From NCBI GenBank assembly GCA_000320545.1, contig ADNK01003015.1, positions 1-21,122 on the forward strand: a stretch of DNA of 21,122 nucleotides, given 5' to 3'. This DNA is from Bigelowiella natans CCMP2755. Its lineage: Eukaryota; Cercozoa; Chlorarachniophyceae. The notes beneath the pieces were generated by a model. It made no database searches, was not told where the DNA came from, and saw only the letters and a program-made list of their open reading frames with translations. Shown piece by piece: positions 1 to 9,446 of the stretch. Numbering within the stretch: the first letter of the stretch is position 1; every line of letters starts with the position of its first letter. A program made the translations under genes and the position numbers.

Positions 1-982
1 ATACTTAGCAAGTGTCCGCTGGCTGTGTATGCTATAAGAACACCAACCTTCAGGATCCCAATAAAGGAGATTCACACGTGCAGGATGATCTTTTGAAGAG
101 CTGCTGGGCTGCAATTCTTTATACTTTCGGGAATGCTTGTTGGTTGCGAAATACACCCTTTCCAACTGAAAACAGTGGTGTTAATTCACGCCCCAGGCTA
201 CAATGCACTCACATTTTTAGATAATCGAAATATAATTACTAGGTACCTCCTCAGCTTTGGTAATATTCGTGGGTTTTGGGAAGATTATGCGGCTATTTAT
301 GTCTTGGCTGAGTACACACATATATACAATATTTACAGAAATTATAACGCGGGTACAAAACCGATTTGCATTCGCAGGGAAAGTCATTTTGATTATGATG
401 GCCACGTCACAGCATGAGGCTCAATGAGCTCTTCTTTTCCTGCACCTTGTTCTGCTGAAGGTTGCCAAAGTGGCATACTTTGCAATATCCATCGTTGCCC
501 TTATCTCTCGAATATATGTGTCAATAGATTCGACCCCCCACTCCTGATTAAACAAGGTTGAGTTTCACAGGCACTAATCTCTCCAAAACAGTGTCAAACC
601 GTCTTTGTTCCCATTGAAGATATCACGGATAACGAAAGGAGGAAAAGGATAGCAGCCCGCATTGTTTCTTCGCTTTTCGGTTGCCTGCTATCGTCGAGAA
701 GACCGACCGACCGAGCGACCGACGAGGAGATGAAAAACACAGAAGAGTCGAGCTGTCCTCTCCCCTCCCACAGGCTTTCAATTTGTGATGATTAATGATG
801 ATGATTAAGATGATGATGATGGAAATACTTCATGTCGTATGATGACGATACCATGGCATTTATACATGAATTATTCATAAAATCCTTGTCGCAGGAATAA
901 AACGAGATGAGACAAGTATATACCTCGATAGAGCACGAAGTAAATAACCACCCCCCACCATTTCGAGCAGCTTGACGACAGA
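1..982. other. Upstream region, no confident gene
   Basis: No ORF here has recognisable family features. A stretch beginning after a plausible acceptor (ccttcag, ending at 51) reads open on the + strand to about 220 and could be a terminal exon of a gene lying to the left, but nothing supports it beyond openness. A GACC-type tandem repeat lies at about 701-724 and a degenerate (GAT)n stretch at about 785-822. The last 80 bases before 983 are C-rich and would be the promoter and 5' UTR of the thioesterase gene. Confidence 0.3.
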
Positions 983-1980
983 ATGCCTTCCGCTCTCTCC
1001 CTCAGCTGTCTTATCCTCATCGTGTCGTGTGTGAAAGCTATTAAGCCTCTAATTGGAAATCACAGCCAGTCGGTAAAGTATAAGCCAGTTCTCCTCATGC
1101 ACGGCATCGACGGAACGTGCAAGGACTTCGAACATGTGATTCCTTGGTTGCAGAAGAGTCACCCAGGCACATTAACGTAATGAAAGGACGAAGAAGAAGT
1201 TCATAAGAGTAATGCTCTATGCACGCATGATTTGATATGAATTAATTAATGCAGGTATTGCATTCCAAAGTTTGAAGGAACTCCCATGAGTTGGATAGCT
1301 CTCCCTTTGCAGGTAGTAAGTAGTAGCTGTACAATCAACCTTGTAATGCATTTATCCAGATCTACATAATATATAGCACGATTGTATAAATATGATACTA
1401 CTACTACTACTGTTGCAAACAGATTCCCAGCATCATTAAAAACATCACCAATTATATTGCTCAAAACCCTGCTGATTTTGAAGATGGCTATCACCTTGTC
1501 TGTCATTCACAAGGAGGTCTCATTTGCCGAGGTAGCACTACGAGCTCCCTCCCCCATTTTGATGATTCGTTGAAAAGGTTCAGCTCCGAACGACGTGAAA
1601 TGGACAAAATAATACACGTTTATGGATCATTTTTTTAATGTTTGTACGTGGCTGAATACCTCTCCCCTCTTCTTAACCATTCTACTCGTCCTCCTCAGCC
1701 ATCACAGAAATGATGGACGACCACAAGATCCACACCTTAGTGAGGTATAGTAACTTTTGATATCTTAATTAGTATTTGAATCATCATGATGTAGTCACAT
1801 ATTGATGCTCGAATAACTGATGTTTGGTGTTGATGGGTGGTATTGTTAGCTTGGCTGGCCCTCAGCTTGGAGGTAGGTTCCTTGGTTGGTTGTTCAACAT
1901 GATGATTACTACTACTACTACCATACTACTGCTATTACTATCACGATGATCATTTACATTTCTACTCGTAACCAACGATC

Positions 1981-2018
<38 letters not shown>

Positions 2019-3690
2019 TTCTGCTCTGAAATCATGACTTTATTTCAATCATTATTGCATGGTCCTCGTTCTCATCACTTCACCACAGTATGGGGAAAGG
2101 ACTTCTTTAACGGCATTCGTATTCCAATATTCGAGAATCTAACAAGGTCAGGATTTACTAGCTACTCTTAATTTGCTTTTAGCCCATAGCAGAAGTTGAT
2201 TTCTCAATCAATCTCCAATAATCAATGTTCACGTCGTTTTCCATGGTTAGGGATCAAATATACCGTCTTGCTTACTTGCCTGAAGCTCAGGCAACATTAT
2301 CAGTAGCGAATATGTACGTGAATCATAATAATAATAATAATAATAATCATCATCATCATCATTTCTTTCTCTTGGTGCTAGTTTGTATGTTCTGCAATGC
2401 CTCCTTTCTGCCTATGAAAAGTAGTATTGACGAGCATGCCACTTATGCTACCAAACACCTTTTTCAATATAGTTCTTCGTAATGTACATGTAGGTGGAAC
2501 GATCCTGCTCACTTCTCGTTATACGAAGAAAGTAGTAAAAACGTGTGCGTGAAAGGGGAATGAAATGAGCCAAATTAACGATGATTCTCTCTCGTACAAA
2601 GTCGCCTATTTGTTGATTAATTTGTTGGTCAGAAAATACATTTCTACCGTACATCAATGGTGAGAAGGAGGATGCTCAAAGGCTGAAAGGTGCTATTATT
2701 TTATGTTATCATCATCATCAGCAGCAGCAGCATCATCATCGATTTCTTCATCATTGTACAATACCGATCATCTCATCATTGGCTATCTTAAGTTGAAGAT
2801 ATCATCAGCAAATTTCTTAAAGCTGCAAAAAGCTGTATTTTTGGTCGGAAGCTTCAACGATACTGGGTATTTTATTAAGAAATCAATTGTGTTTTATATA
2901 TATCCACTACTTTCCGCAAGCTTCTGGATTAGATAGATGATGATGAAAAACAAACACCGGTTGGAAACACAGTTTGTTATTTTTCTCAATTTTATGATCT
3001 GATTTCGAAAACGGTAGTGGTAAATCTGCAACTCGCCCAGCAACAGCTACTGGTTGTGCGGTGAATATTATCATCAGCAGCAGCATCATGATCATTATCG
3101 TCATCTTGTTTATTCCAGATACGATGGAGGAATCGAGCCTTGGCAGTCAGGCGTATGGGGGTAGTAGTAGTAGTACCGCATTTCAATCCATTCTCTCACT
3201 CTAGCTAGCTAGCTACTGCTGGTGCTGCTCTTGAGGAAGATGTGACTGACTCATCGGTTTATCAGTTACGTTGATGGTTCCGGCAAAGAAGTTCAGATGG
3301 AGCATCTTTCTATTTTCGTAAATGTCAGTATTAGATTACACGATGAATACCACCTCATCACCCGTAATATGTCAGTAGAAGTTATATGAATTGCACCTCA
3401 TCAACCCTGATAATAATTATCATCTTTCATCATAAACAACATGCTGTTCCATCATTCACCCGTCATCATCGATCTTCACCACCAATTTCTTAATAATATA
3501 TCCAAAGGATACGTTTGGATTGCGGACACTCAATGAGACTGGAAGGCTAAAAGTTCAGCGTGTTTCAAGTGATAATACTTTACAAACTTACTTACACACA
3601 CGCATTTTCAATATATATTGATATTAATATACAAAATACTAATATAATATTCGAAGTATATAAAAGCGTTTGTGCACCAACAATACTACA

Positions 3691-3745
<55 letters not shown>

Positions 3746-3880
3746 GCGAGTGTGTGTGTGTGTGTGTGTGTGCGCGCGAATACATGACGAGCTTGTTTAT
3801 TATCATCAGGAGCAGGCCATGATTCATGGGTTGAGGATGAAACCACTTTCAACACCTACATACTGCCACATCTTATCTGA
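983..3880 (+). CDS. PPT2: Palmitoyl-protein thioesterase, PPT2-like, 14 exons
   Basis: It should hydrolyse thioester-linked fatty acyl groups in the lysosome or secretory lumen. The exons I assign, all GT-AG and phase-consistent, are 983-1176, 1255-1312, 1423-1531, 1699-1744, 1850-1872, 2089-2146, 2251-2313, 2494-2531, 2633-2689, 2809-2866, 3119-3160, 3266-3317, 3508-3568 and 3810-3880. They sum to 930 nt, or 309 aa plus stop, close to the known family length of about 302-306. Residues 1-19 form a signal peptide. LLMHGIDGT near residues 37-45 is the first strand and oxyanion region. The nucleophile Ser113 sits in CHSQGG, followed by MMDDHKIHTLVSLAGPQLG as in PPT2. Asp237 (GYDGGIEPWQS) and His290 (AGHDSW) match the remaining triad positions. 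EPWQS and DTFGLRTL favour PPT2 over PPT1. Exons are as short as 23 nt. Boundaries of exons 8 and 12 are the least certain. Confidence 0.93.
1985..2016. repeat. (TA)n microsatellite in PPT2-like intron 5
   Basis: An uninterrupted TA dinucleotide tract inside the intron between exons 5 and 6. Confidence 0.95.
2322..2362. repeat. (AAT)n(CAT)n microsatellite in PPT2-like intron 7
   Basis: An AAT run passes directly into a CAT run just after the exon 7 donor. This tract, with the 3' part of exon 7, is missing from the inverted copy at 4659-5010. Confidence 0.95.
3694..3776. repeat. Compound (TA)n(TG)n microsatellite in PPT2-like intron 13
   Basis: A TA run of about 50 nt is followed after a short CGCGAG link by a TG run and a CGCGCG end. 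It lies in the last intron of the thioesterase gene. The short ORFs across it on both strands are repeat artefacts. Confidence 0.95.
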
Positions 3881-3889
3881 TTCTACTTG

Positions 3890-4658
3890 CTAGTTTATTG
3901 CCTGGTCGACTACTCGCTATTGCAACACATATGCGCTTACACACATTTATTCTAAAATGATGCGTTATTTCCTTCAAGTAATAACATCAAAGCGTCTAGA
4001 TTCTTAACTTGCTCTGTTTACGGCGCACACGTGTCATATGTATTCACACATTTAGATAGTACACATGCTAGCATGTATGTGCATGATGTAGGCCTGGGCA
4101 CATACAGTGAGCTGCTGTAAACTTATACATTGCTCGATCGATCAATATGTACATGGCGTACGTTGCTAGATACGATTGACTCTAGGACTTGCCATTTAAA
4201 TATGAGCACGCATTAAAGATTATTCATGCATGTGCGTTACATATGTTAGCGTCGCCGCATGCACGCGCTAGAACGCAACTGGCGCATGCATGTATGTATA
4301 AGATTATTTGGCAGCGCAGTGTACGTCAAATGTAAATTGACATCATCATACTATAGATACAGGTATGTTGCATAGTCAAAATCTGGGCTCCAACCCGACG
4401 ATGCTGCGCGTTGAACTAATGCGATTCGAGTTGCATGTGAAGTCAGCAACGCTGCGTGACAGTCGACAACGTCGTACGCACGCGCACGACTAGCTAGATA
4501 GACCTAGAGACAGAGCGGGCGTACAATGCATCTGCAATGCATGCGCAGCTTACGTAGCGTACACGTGCACCGAGCATGTGCTTATAGATGTAGCGTCCTA
4601 GCGGCCGAAAACATGATAGCATTGCTCAACGAATGGCTCGATAAATCTAGAAATGTAC
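3890..4658. other. Palindrome-rich intergenic island 1
   Basis: This non-coding stretch lies between two convergent genes and is packed with self-complementary tetramers and hexamers (CATG, CTAG, TGCA, GCGC, ATCGAT, GCATGC). It includes the perfect 14-bp palindrome ACATGCTAGCATGT at 4063-4076. No ORF with family features and no RNA gene is visible. The same texture recurs at about 7480-8050 and 17690-18540. Confidence 0.7.
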
Positions 4659-5010
4659 GTTAATTTGGCTCATTTCATTCCCCTTTCACGCACAAGTTTT
4701 TTATACTACTTTCTTCGTACAAGGAGAAGTGAGCAGGATCATTCCACCTACATGTACATTACGAAGAACTGTATTGAAAAACTTCTTTGGAAGCATAAAT
4801 TGCATGCTCGTCAATACTACTTTTCATAGGCAGAAAGGAGGTAAAAAAGATGGTATATTTGATCCCTAACCATGGAAAATGACGTGAACATTGATTATTG
4901 GAGATTGATTGAGAAATCAACTTCTGCTATGGGCTAAAAGCAAATTAAGAGTAGCTAATAAATCCTGACCTTGTTAGATTCTGGAACATTGGTATTGTTG
5001 TGATGACAAT
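4659..5010 (-). pseudogene. Inverted partial copy of the PPT2-like gene
   Basis: Read on the minus strand, this closely matches the thioesterase gene from about 2127 to 2580: the end of exon 6, intron 6, the start of exon 7, part of intron 7, exon 8 and its downstream intron. About 115-120 bp are missing between positions equivalent to about 2275 and 2397, removing the 3' part of exon 7, its donor and the (AAT)n(CAT)n repeat. Homology stops sharply at 4659 (parent 2580); the other edge is more diverged. Exon 7 is truncated, so it cannot encode an enzyme. Within the exon 8 equivalent I see three substitutions, all third-position and synonymous. Introns are retained, so it arose by DNA duplication, not retroposition. 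Confidence 0.9.
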
Positions 5011-5060
5011 GCAAAATGATACGATACCACACTGTAGGCGTAGGCTGCAAACTCTTTCAC

Positions 5061-6566
5061 CTACCTAGTATTTTTTTCTAGCATGATCCAGGTGCTCAAT
5101 GTATCCTCATGAAGTTTCCTGCCCTCTCTCCCATGCCTTAAAAACCGATTTGGATCATCACCCACATGCACCATATTGTATCCATTTTCCTTCGCAGCCC
5201 TAAACACACTTCTCAAAACGTCCTGCTCTCTATCGAATAGGGATCTCCCGCTAGGATCTGCTCTAGTTAATGTGAAGCCGATAGCTATTTTTTCATATAC
5301 TTTTGGACGGTGGGGGTTAAAAATAGCTTCAACCATTGAGATGACAGGTCCACTCTGCCCACCGCACCCGTCAAAATAATACCCCAGGAACGGGATTTTC
5401 GAAAACGGAGGAGTCCGGAGTGCAGTCTGCGCGTCTGCAGTGACAACATTGAGAAGCCCATGCTGATTTTTAAGTAAATTAGATGTTTCAGGGAACAAAT
5501 TGGCCACAAACATGCTCTCATCACTGAAGCCAGCTGTTCGAAACGCTTGGGTAGTTGCCGCATCTGAGCCGTCGAGGTAGAAAACTTTAGCACCATGTGC
5601 ATGATTAGAATTGGTCTTTGGGAGAGTGCTTGTGATATAGTGCACTAAGTCTATGAATATGTAATTTTGGAGCGACTTGAAGCTTCTGTGGGCGTCTGAG
5701 AATTCTGAAGTATTGTATGTATCACCTCTGGAGAGCAGGCCTTTGAGTTTCTTATTTGAAACTATCGATCGTGTACCAGGATCAATTGAGACCAACTCGT
5801 TAATGTTATTTTCCCGAGCAATAGCTTTCTTTCTGTGGTATTTTCGGAGCCCTTTCCTAATTTTTCCAGGCGGAGTGACGAGGGCTTGCCAGTGTGATAC
5901 AAACAGTCGAACAGTGTGCACCAGCTTTGGCATTGCAGCAATGCATAGTACGGATAGACCGAAGCGGGAAAGAAATGGTTGATTAGTGAGGAGTGCTATG
6001 GTGGCTATAAATTGTAACATCGCTGATGCTCGTTCCATGCGAAATTTTGGGCTAGGGGTGGATTCGCTGTGTTTGGCCAGAAATTGGCTGAGGTAGAGAA
6101 GGGCGGTGTTTTGAGATATGATGACTGATGAAATCACTGTTACGAAGAAGCTTTGGGTTGAAATTGCTATAAGGGATGTGGATTCTAGCATTGACTTCGC
6201 GATTCTATCGATCGGCGGTTCGTAGGTACTCCTTCTCTGAGCCCAGCGTGGTGGAAATGCGTGGCTCACAATTGATGCACAAAGAAAAGTAATTGGTCTC
6301 AAGGGCGATTTTGAAAGCAGAACCAAAGAGAGATACGTTGTTGCCAGAAGTTTGCATGCAGGCACCATTTGCCCACATAGCCTTGCCTCCCTTCCTTCTG
6401 TAGCAGACTCTGATCTGACAGCCCTCGGCGAGTAGGAGGGATGCTGAGAGTTGAAACCAAAGGCCGGTGTACTTGTCGCTGGCTGCTGGCTGGCCAAAAA
6501 TGGGCCAAACTGAACTCGTGCTCGTGGTACAGTCAAAATTTGGGGGGTGGACAAGGTTAGAATCAT
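5061..6566 (-). CDS. Orphan membrane protein with methyltransferase-like C-terminal domain
   Basis: A 501-aa uninterrupted ORF, unusual here because the neighbouring genes are cut into small exons. Residues 1-66 are Ser/Thr/Pro/Arg-rich and could be a targeting segment; Met67 is an alternative start just before the first hydrophobic stretch. Hydrophobic segments at about 73-85, 91-104, 130-164 and 182-212 suggest three to five membrane helices, followed by a very basic linker (235-251). From about 326 the protein looks like a class I Rossmann fold: VFYLDGSDAATT (about 328-339) where SAM motif I would lie, VVTADA (374-379), GYYFDGCGGQSG (395-406) in the motif IV position, and a later strand with GFTLTRAD. 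The glycine pattern of motif I is atypical, so methyltransferase function is an inference from strand order and acidic positions. I do not recognise a named family. Substrate is unknown. Confidence 0.65.
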   Translation of the reverse strand: MILTLSTPQILTVPRARVQFGPFLASQQPATSTPAFGFNSQHPSYSPRAVRSESATEGREARLCGQMVPACKLLATTYLSLVLLSKSPLRPITFLCASIVSHAFPPRWAQRRSTYEPPIDRIAKSMLESTSLIAISTQSFFVTVISSVIISQNTALLYLSQFLAKHSESTPSPKFRMERASAMLQFIATIALLTNQPFLSRFGLSVLCIAAMPKLVHTVRLFVSHWQALVTPPGKIRKGLRKYHRKKAIARENNINELVSIDPGTRSIVSNKKLKGLLSRGDTYNTSEFSDAHRSFKSLQNYIFIDLVHYITSTLPKTNSNHAHGAKVFYLDGSDAATTQAFRTAGFSDESMFVANLFPETSNLLKNQHGLLNVVTADAQTALRTPPFSKIPFLGYYFDGCGGQSGPVISMVEAIFNPHRPKVYEKIAIGFTLTRADPSGRSLFDREQDVLRSVFRAAKENGYNMVHVGDDPNRFLRHGREGRKLHEDTLSTWIMLEKNTR

Positions 6567-7057
6567 CAGATGAAGGGTTACACCTGTGGGATTTGTGGGT
6601 GATATAGCTTGTTTTCAATCAAAAACGCTCGCTGAGAAGGCTGACTCAACAACTAATCAGATAATTTGCTGATAGAAGCACGAGCTGATGAATGAAAACA
6701 TTGACGCTCGATCAGTCCAAACAGCAGCTGATGAAGGCGATGAAGCCGATGCAAGCACGGGTGGCCTCCACTTGGGAAAAAAGATATCCGTTGCTCCAGC
6801 AGTTGTCCACTTGTTTTGTTCCTGCGACAACACAGATGATGATTTCTAATTTCTAGATTTCTAGAATTGAATTGTCTAGCTGTGAACGAACGCCCTGGTT
6901 TCGTTGTCATGCGACATCAGGTCGGTCGTCGCAGAAGCTCTCACCTGTCTAGCTGTCCATCAAACCCGATGCCCGGGCTAAGAGCCACAGGCCAGCTTCC
7001 AGACTCTTTGAACGCCATCTAGATGAGTGGCATGATTATTCAGGTGTGCTGCTGAAA
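6567..7057. other. Upstream flank of the 501-aa ORF, nothing recognised
   Basis: This contains the presumed promoter and 5' UTR of the minus-strand ORF. Short ORFs here have no family features, and I see no repeat or RNA gene. Confidence 0.4.
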
Positions 7058-7334
7058 CTTCAGTTTCGTGCTGGGACTTGCGAAACTGAAGAACTCAGGG
7101 CCAAAGTCCACAACTTGCCCCCCTCATCCTCGATTTGCCCTCTTTGTGGCTGTAGCGCGTACCACTACGCGGGCACAAGTCACGTGCGACAACAAAGGGG
7201 TTGTCGCGGATATAGAATATAGATAACGTAGATATTAATACAGCATAGGCACGTGGGTTCCGGCGGGACTCATGGCAGCACACCGGAAGTGTGCTGCCCC
7301 ACGTGCGGCGGCATTCGCGAAAGCTTCGCGAATG
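7058..7334. repeat. Cluster of five perfect inverted repeats
   Basis: Five perfect stem-loops sit within 277 bp: arms 7058-7068/7081-7091 (11 bp, 12-nt loop, CTTCAGTTTCG); 7156-7161/7166-7171 (6 bp, 4-nt loop, CGCGTA); 7186-7193/7200-7207 (8 bp, 6-nt loop, GCGACAAC); 7275-7283/7289-7297 (9 bp, 5-nt loop, GCAGCACAC); 7312-7321/7325-7334 (10 bp, 3-nt loop, CATTCGCGAA). The stems differ from each other, so this is not a repeated element. An AT-rich 13-bp direct repeat (7351-7363 and 7369-7381) follows immediately. Function is not known. Confidence 0.85.
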
Positions 7335-7350
7335 ATTACGCAGTGCACGA

Positions 7351-7381
7351 TTTAATAAAAATATAATCTTTAATAAAAATA
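7351..7381. repeat. AT-rich 13-bp direct repeat
   Basis: TTTAATAAAAATA occurs at 7351-7363 and again at 7369-7381, spaced 18 bp start to start, directly beside the hairpin cluster. It contains AATAAA-like hexamers that could also serve as polyadenylation signals on the + strand. Confidence 0.8.
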
Positions 7382-7479
7382 AACACAACTCTTCAAAAGG
7401 AAGCAAACGTGCCTTTCCCCCCCCCTGCCTACTTGTGCACGTAGCGCCTCGGCCTGTGAACACCTTACGCGCAACATGG

Positions 7480-8050
7480 CGCTGGAGCTGTTCAAAGTGT
7501 CAACCACCTCATTCATCATTGTGCTCACTTGAGTGTTGTGGAGCCCTGCTAGCCTGGCACTTGCTCATGCTTGTTTGCCGACCTTGCTAGCTCCATGCTA
7601 GCATGGAGCTTGTGAGAACACTGACGATGCGAGGTCTAGCGAGGTCTGGAGGTCTCCTGGCTGCACGCACGCGCGTGCGCACACACGTGTCACGCACAAC
7701 AACGTGTGTTTTTGCAATTTCGCGTTTCGATGCCAAGAGCGCATGGCACATGGCGCTGCGGCAAATGTGCATTGCATGCTGTGTGCTAGTGCGCACGGTC
7801 GTCCACGCATGCAGTGCTAGAGTGTGGCCGCCCGTCCAAACAAATTTGTTCAATTTTGCGCTCTCCATGGCTCTGACGCTGCGCATGAGACAACACACAC
7901 GGCTAGACGGGCAGCGCATGCATGTGCAGAATGTGTCGCACAAGCGTGCAGCTCATGCTAGCATGGCATCTAGCTCATGTGTGCGCGCACTCTAGCACTG
8001 CTGTGCTCAGGTGCATGCAAGAGATGAAGAGTCCTAGTTTGTAGTGGGCG
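7480..8050. other. Palindrome-rich intergenic island 2
   Basis: Dense CATG, CTAG, TGCA and GCGC/ACGCGT palindromes lie between the hairpin cluster and the 3' end of the kinesin gene. It contains a perfect 22-bp palindrome at 7589-7610 centred on CATGCTAGCATG, and a second CATGCTAGCATG at 7954-7965. The overlapping open frames on both strands (about 7590-7990) are Cys/Arg/His-rich with no domain signature and look like a composition effect. Confidence 0.7.
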
Positions 8051-8276
8051 AAAACATGCGATGACATGATGTCCGCGAAGAGGTTGCAAACAAGATCGCA
8101 CGCAGCAGCAATGTCTCTGATGCCCCAAGTGCGACGGTCTAGCAGCATGTTTTTAGATCATCGAAAAATTTGTCGAAATGTCATGCAAACTCTTCGCGAA
8201 CAACAGCAAGGCTTTCTTCGTTCAAATACCATCACACTTCGAACATGACAGAACTAAGAAGTCCCGCCTATTAAGT

Positions 8277-9446
8277 TCATTTATTAGCATCTAATTGAGC
8301 TTGTAACTTTTTGATCATAGCTGCCTGTTCTTTCATAGCCTTTGTCTGCACGGTCTTTGAAGCAGTGTTTTTAACCATCTTGACACGGGTGGCGTAGTTG
8401 AGAGCATTTATTGTTTCATCTGCGTTGTAAGCCGACGGTGACACATTGACAAACATAAGGGTCTTTGCATTGCCTCCCAACGAGTCGGACATAAGGTTAG
8501 TGAGCACGTGCGAACGATAGGGCACGTGCTTGGACCCTGTGGAGAGTGCGGCGATGACGTTGCCAAGAGCAGATAACGACTGGTTGATGCTTTGGGCCTC
8601 TTTCAGCTGCTGTGCATTCGCTCCGGTCTTCGATGCGCGCTCACACCCAGCAAGGTCAACAAGAGACAACTTGCCGGTTGTCGAAACGCCAGACCTTTTG
8701 TTTGTGTTACATACTAGAATAGAGAGAATCAGGTGAGATCTTGAAGAGCCTGCATTCATTTTAGTGGAGGACGTCACACGCTTTTTGTTTCCTTCGTCAA
8801 GAATCATCATCAATTCTTTTGCGTCCTTGGCTTTCCTTATGACAGCATTTTGGACCTCTACGGTGCCCTGAGCATTTTTACTGATCTTGAGCTTTGGCTT
8901 CTTGCTCGATGTGTTGAGGAGATCCTGGAGAGCGGACTTATACAACTCTACCATGTAGCACGTGACTTCAGTGTTATATGTGTGACTGCCTTTCGCCACA
9001 CATTCAAACAAAGTCTCGATTGCTCTGGGTGCAATACCGGGATTCTTCGGTTCCCCGTACATAGTATAAGTCTTTCCTGTCCCCGTTTGCCCGTATGCAA
9101 AGATGCACACGTTGTATCCATCATACGCGCTCTGGATCAGATTCGATGTATTTTCGTAGACTATAGCCTGTGGAGAGGTGGGCCCGAAAACTTCATCAAA
9201 ACTGAAAACTTTCTTGTTGTCTCTTCCTCTAGCTTGCCAACGCACTCCAATAGTAAACTTATCGTCAGCTTTCGAAGCCAATTCGTCCCCGCGCTTTGTC
9301 TCACTTTTGCTCATAGGACGAATACGACAGTACACGCGGATCTTACCCTTCATGTCTTCAATCATGTTGTGGTATTTGATTCTCAGTAGGCGCTCCTCTT
9401 TAAATGCCTCCTGTGCACGCATAGTTTTCGCTTGCAACTTCTTCAC
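8277..9446 (-). CDS. Kinesin-14 final exon: neck, motor domain and C-terminal tail
   Basis: This single 1,170-nt exon begins at an acceptor just after 9446 and holds the entire motor. The neck reads MIEDMKGKIRVYCRIRP, the hallmark junction of C-terminal-motor kinesins. The P-loop GQTGTGKT lies near 9071-9094, switch I is NAGSSRSH, and switch II is DLAGCE, with Cys where most kinesins have Ser. HVPYRSHVLTNLMSDSLGG is the conserved microtubule-binding segment. CYMVELY and LMMILDEG resemble the plant kinesin-like calmodulin-binding protein group. After the motor, about 30 residues (SKTVQTKAMKEQAAMIKKLQ) match the position of the KCBP neck mimic; the acidic regulatory tail is absent, and calmodulin binding cannot be judged. 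Confidence 0.96.
   Translation of the reverse strand: MKKLQAKTMRAQEAFKEERLLRIKYHNMIEDMKGKIRVYCRIRPMSKSETKRGDELASKADDKFTIGVRWQARGRDNKKVFSFDEVFGPTSPQAIVYENTSNLIQSAYDGYNVCIFAYGQTGTGKTYTMYGEPKNPGIAPRAIETLFECVAKGSHTYNTEVTCYMVELYKSALQDLLNTSSKKPKLKISKNAQGTVEVQNAVIRKAKDAKELMMILDEGNKKRVTSSTKMNAGSSRSHLILSILVCNTNKRSGVSTTGKLSLVDLAGCERASKTGANAQQLKEAQSINQSLSALGNVIAALSTGSKHVPYRSHVLTNLMSDSLGGNAKTLMFVNVSPSAYNADETINALNYATRVKMVKNTASKTVQTKAMKEQAAMIKKLQAQLDANK

Noticed and set aside
12-417. A gene at the left edge
   Set aside because: The ORFs are short and lack family features or clear splice partners; at most one terminal exon is possible.
3639-3893. ORFs with poly-Ile-Tyr and poly-Cys-Val runs
   Set aside because: These are translations of (TA)n and (TG)n repeats inside an intron; the same applies at 10562-10768, 11591-11884 and 14929-15361.
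7058-7334. CRISPR array or transposon terminal repeats
   Set aside because: The stems differ in sequence, there are no regularly spaced repeats, and no transposase-like ORF is adjacent.
7587-7995. Overlapping ORFs of 118-130 codons on both strands
   Set aside because: They fall in a palindrome-dense island, so openness on one strand mirrors the other. The translations are Cys/Arg/His-rich with no domain.
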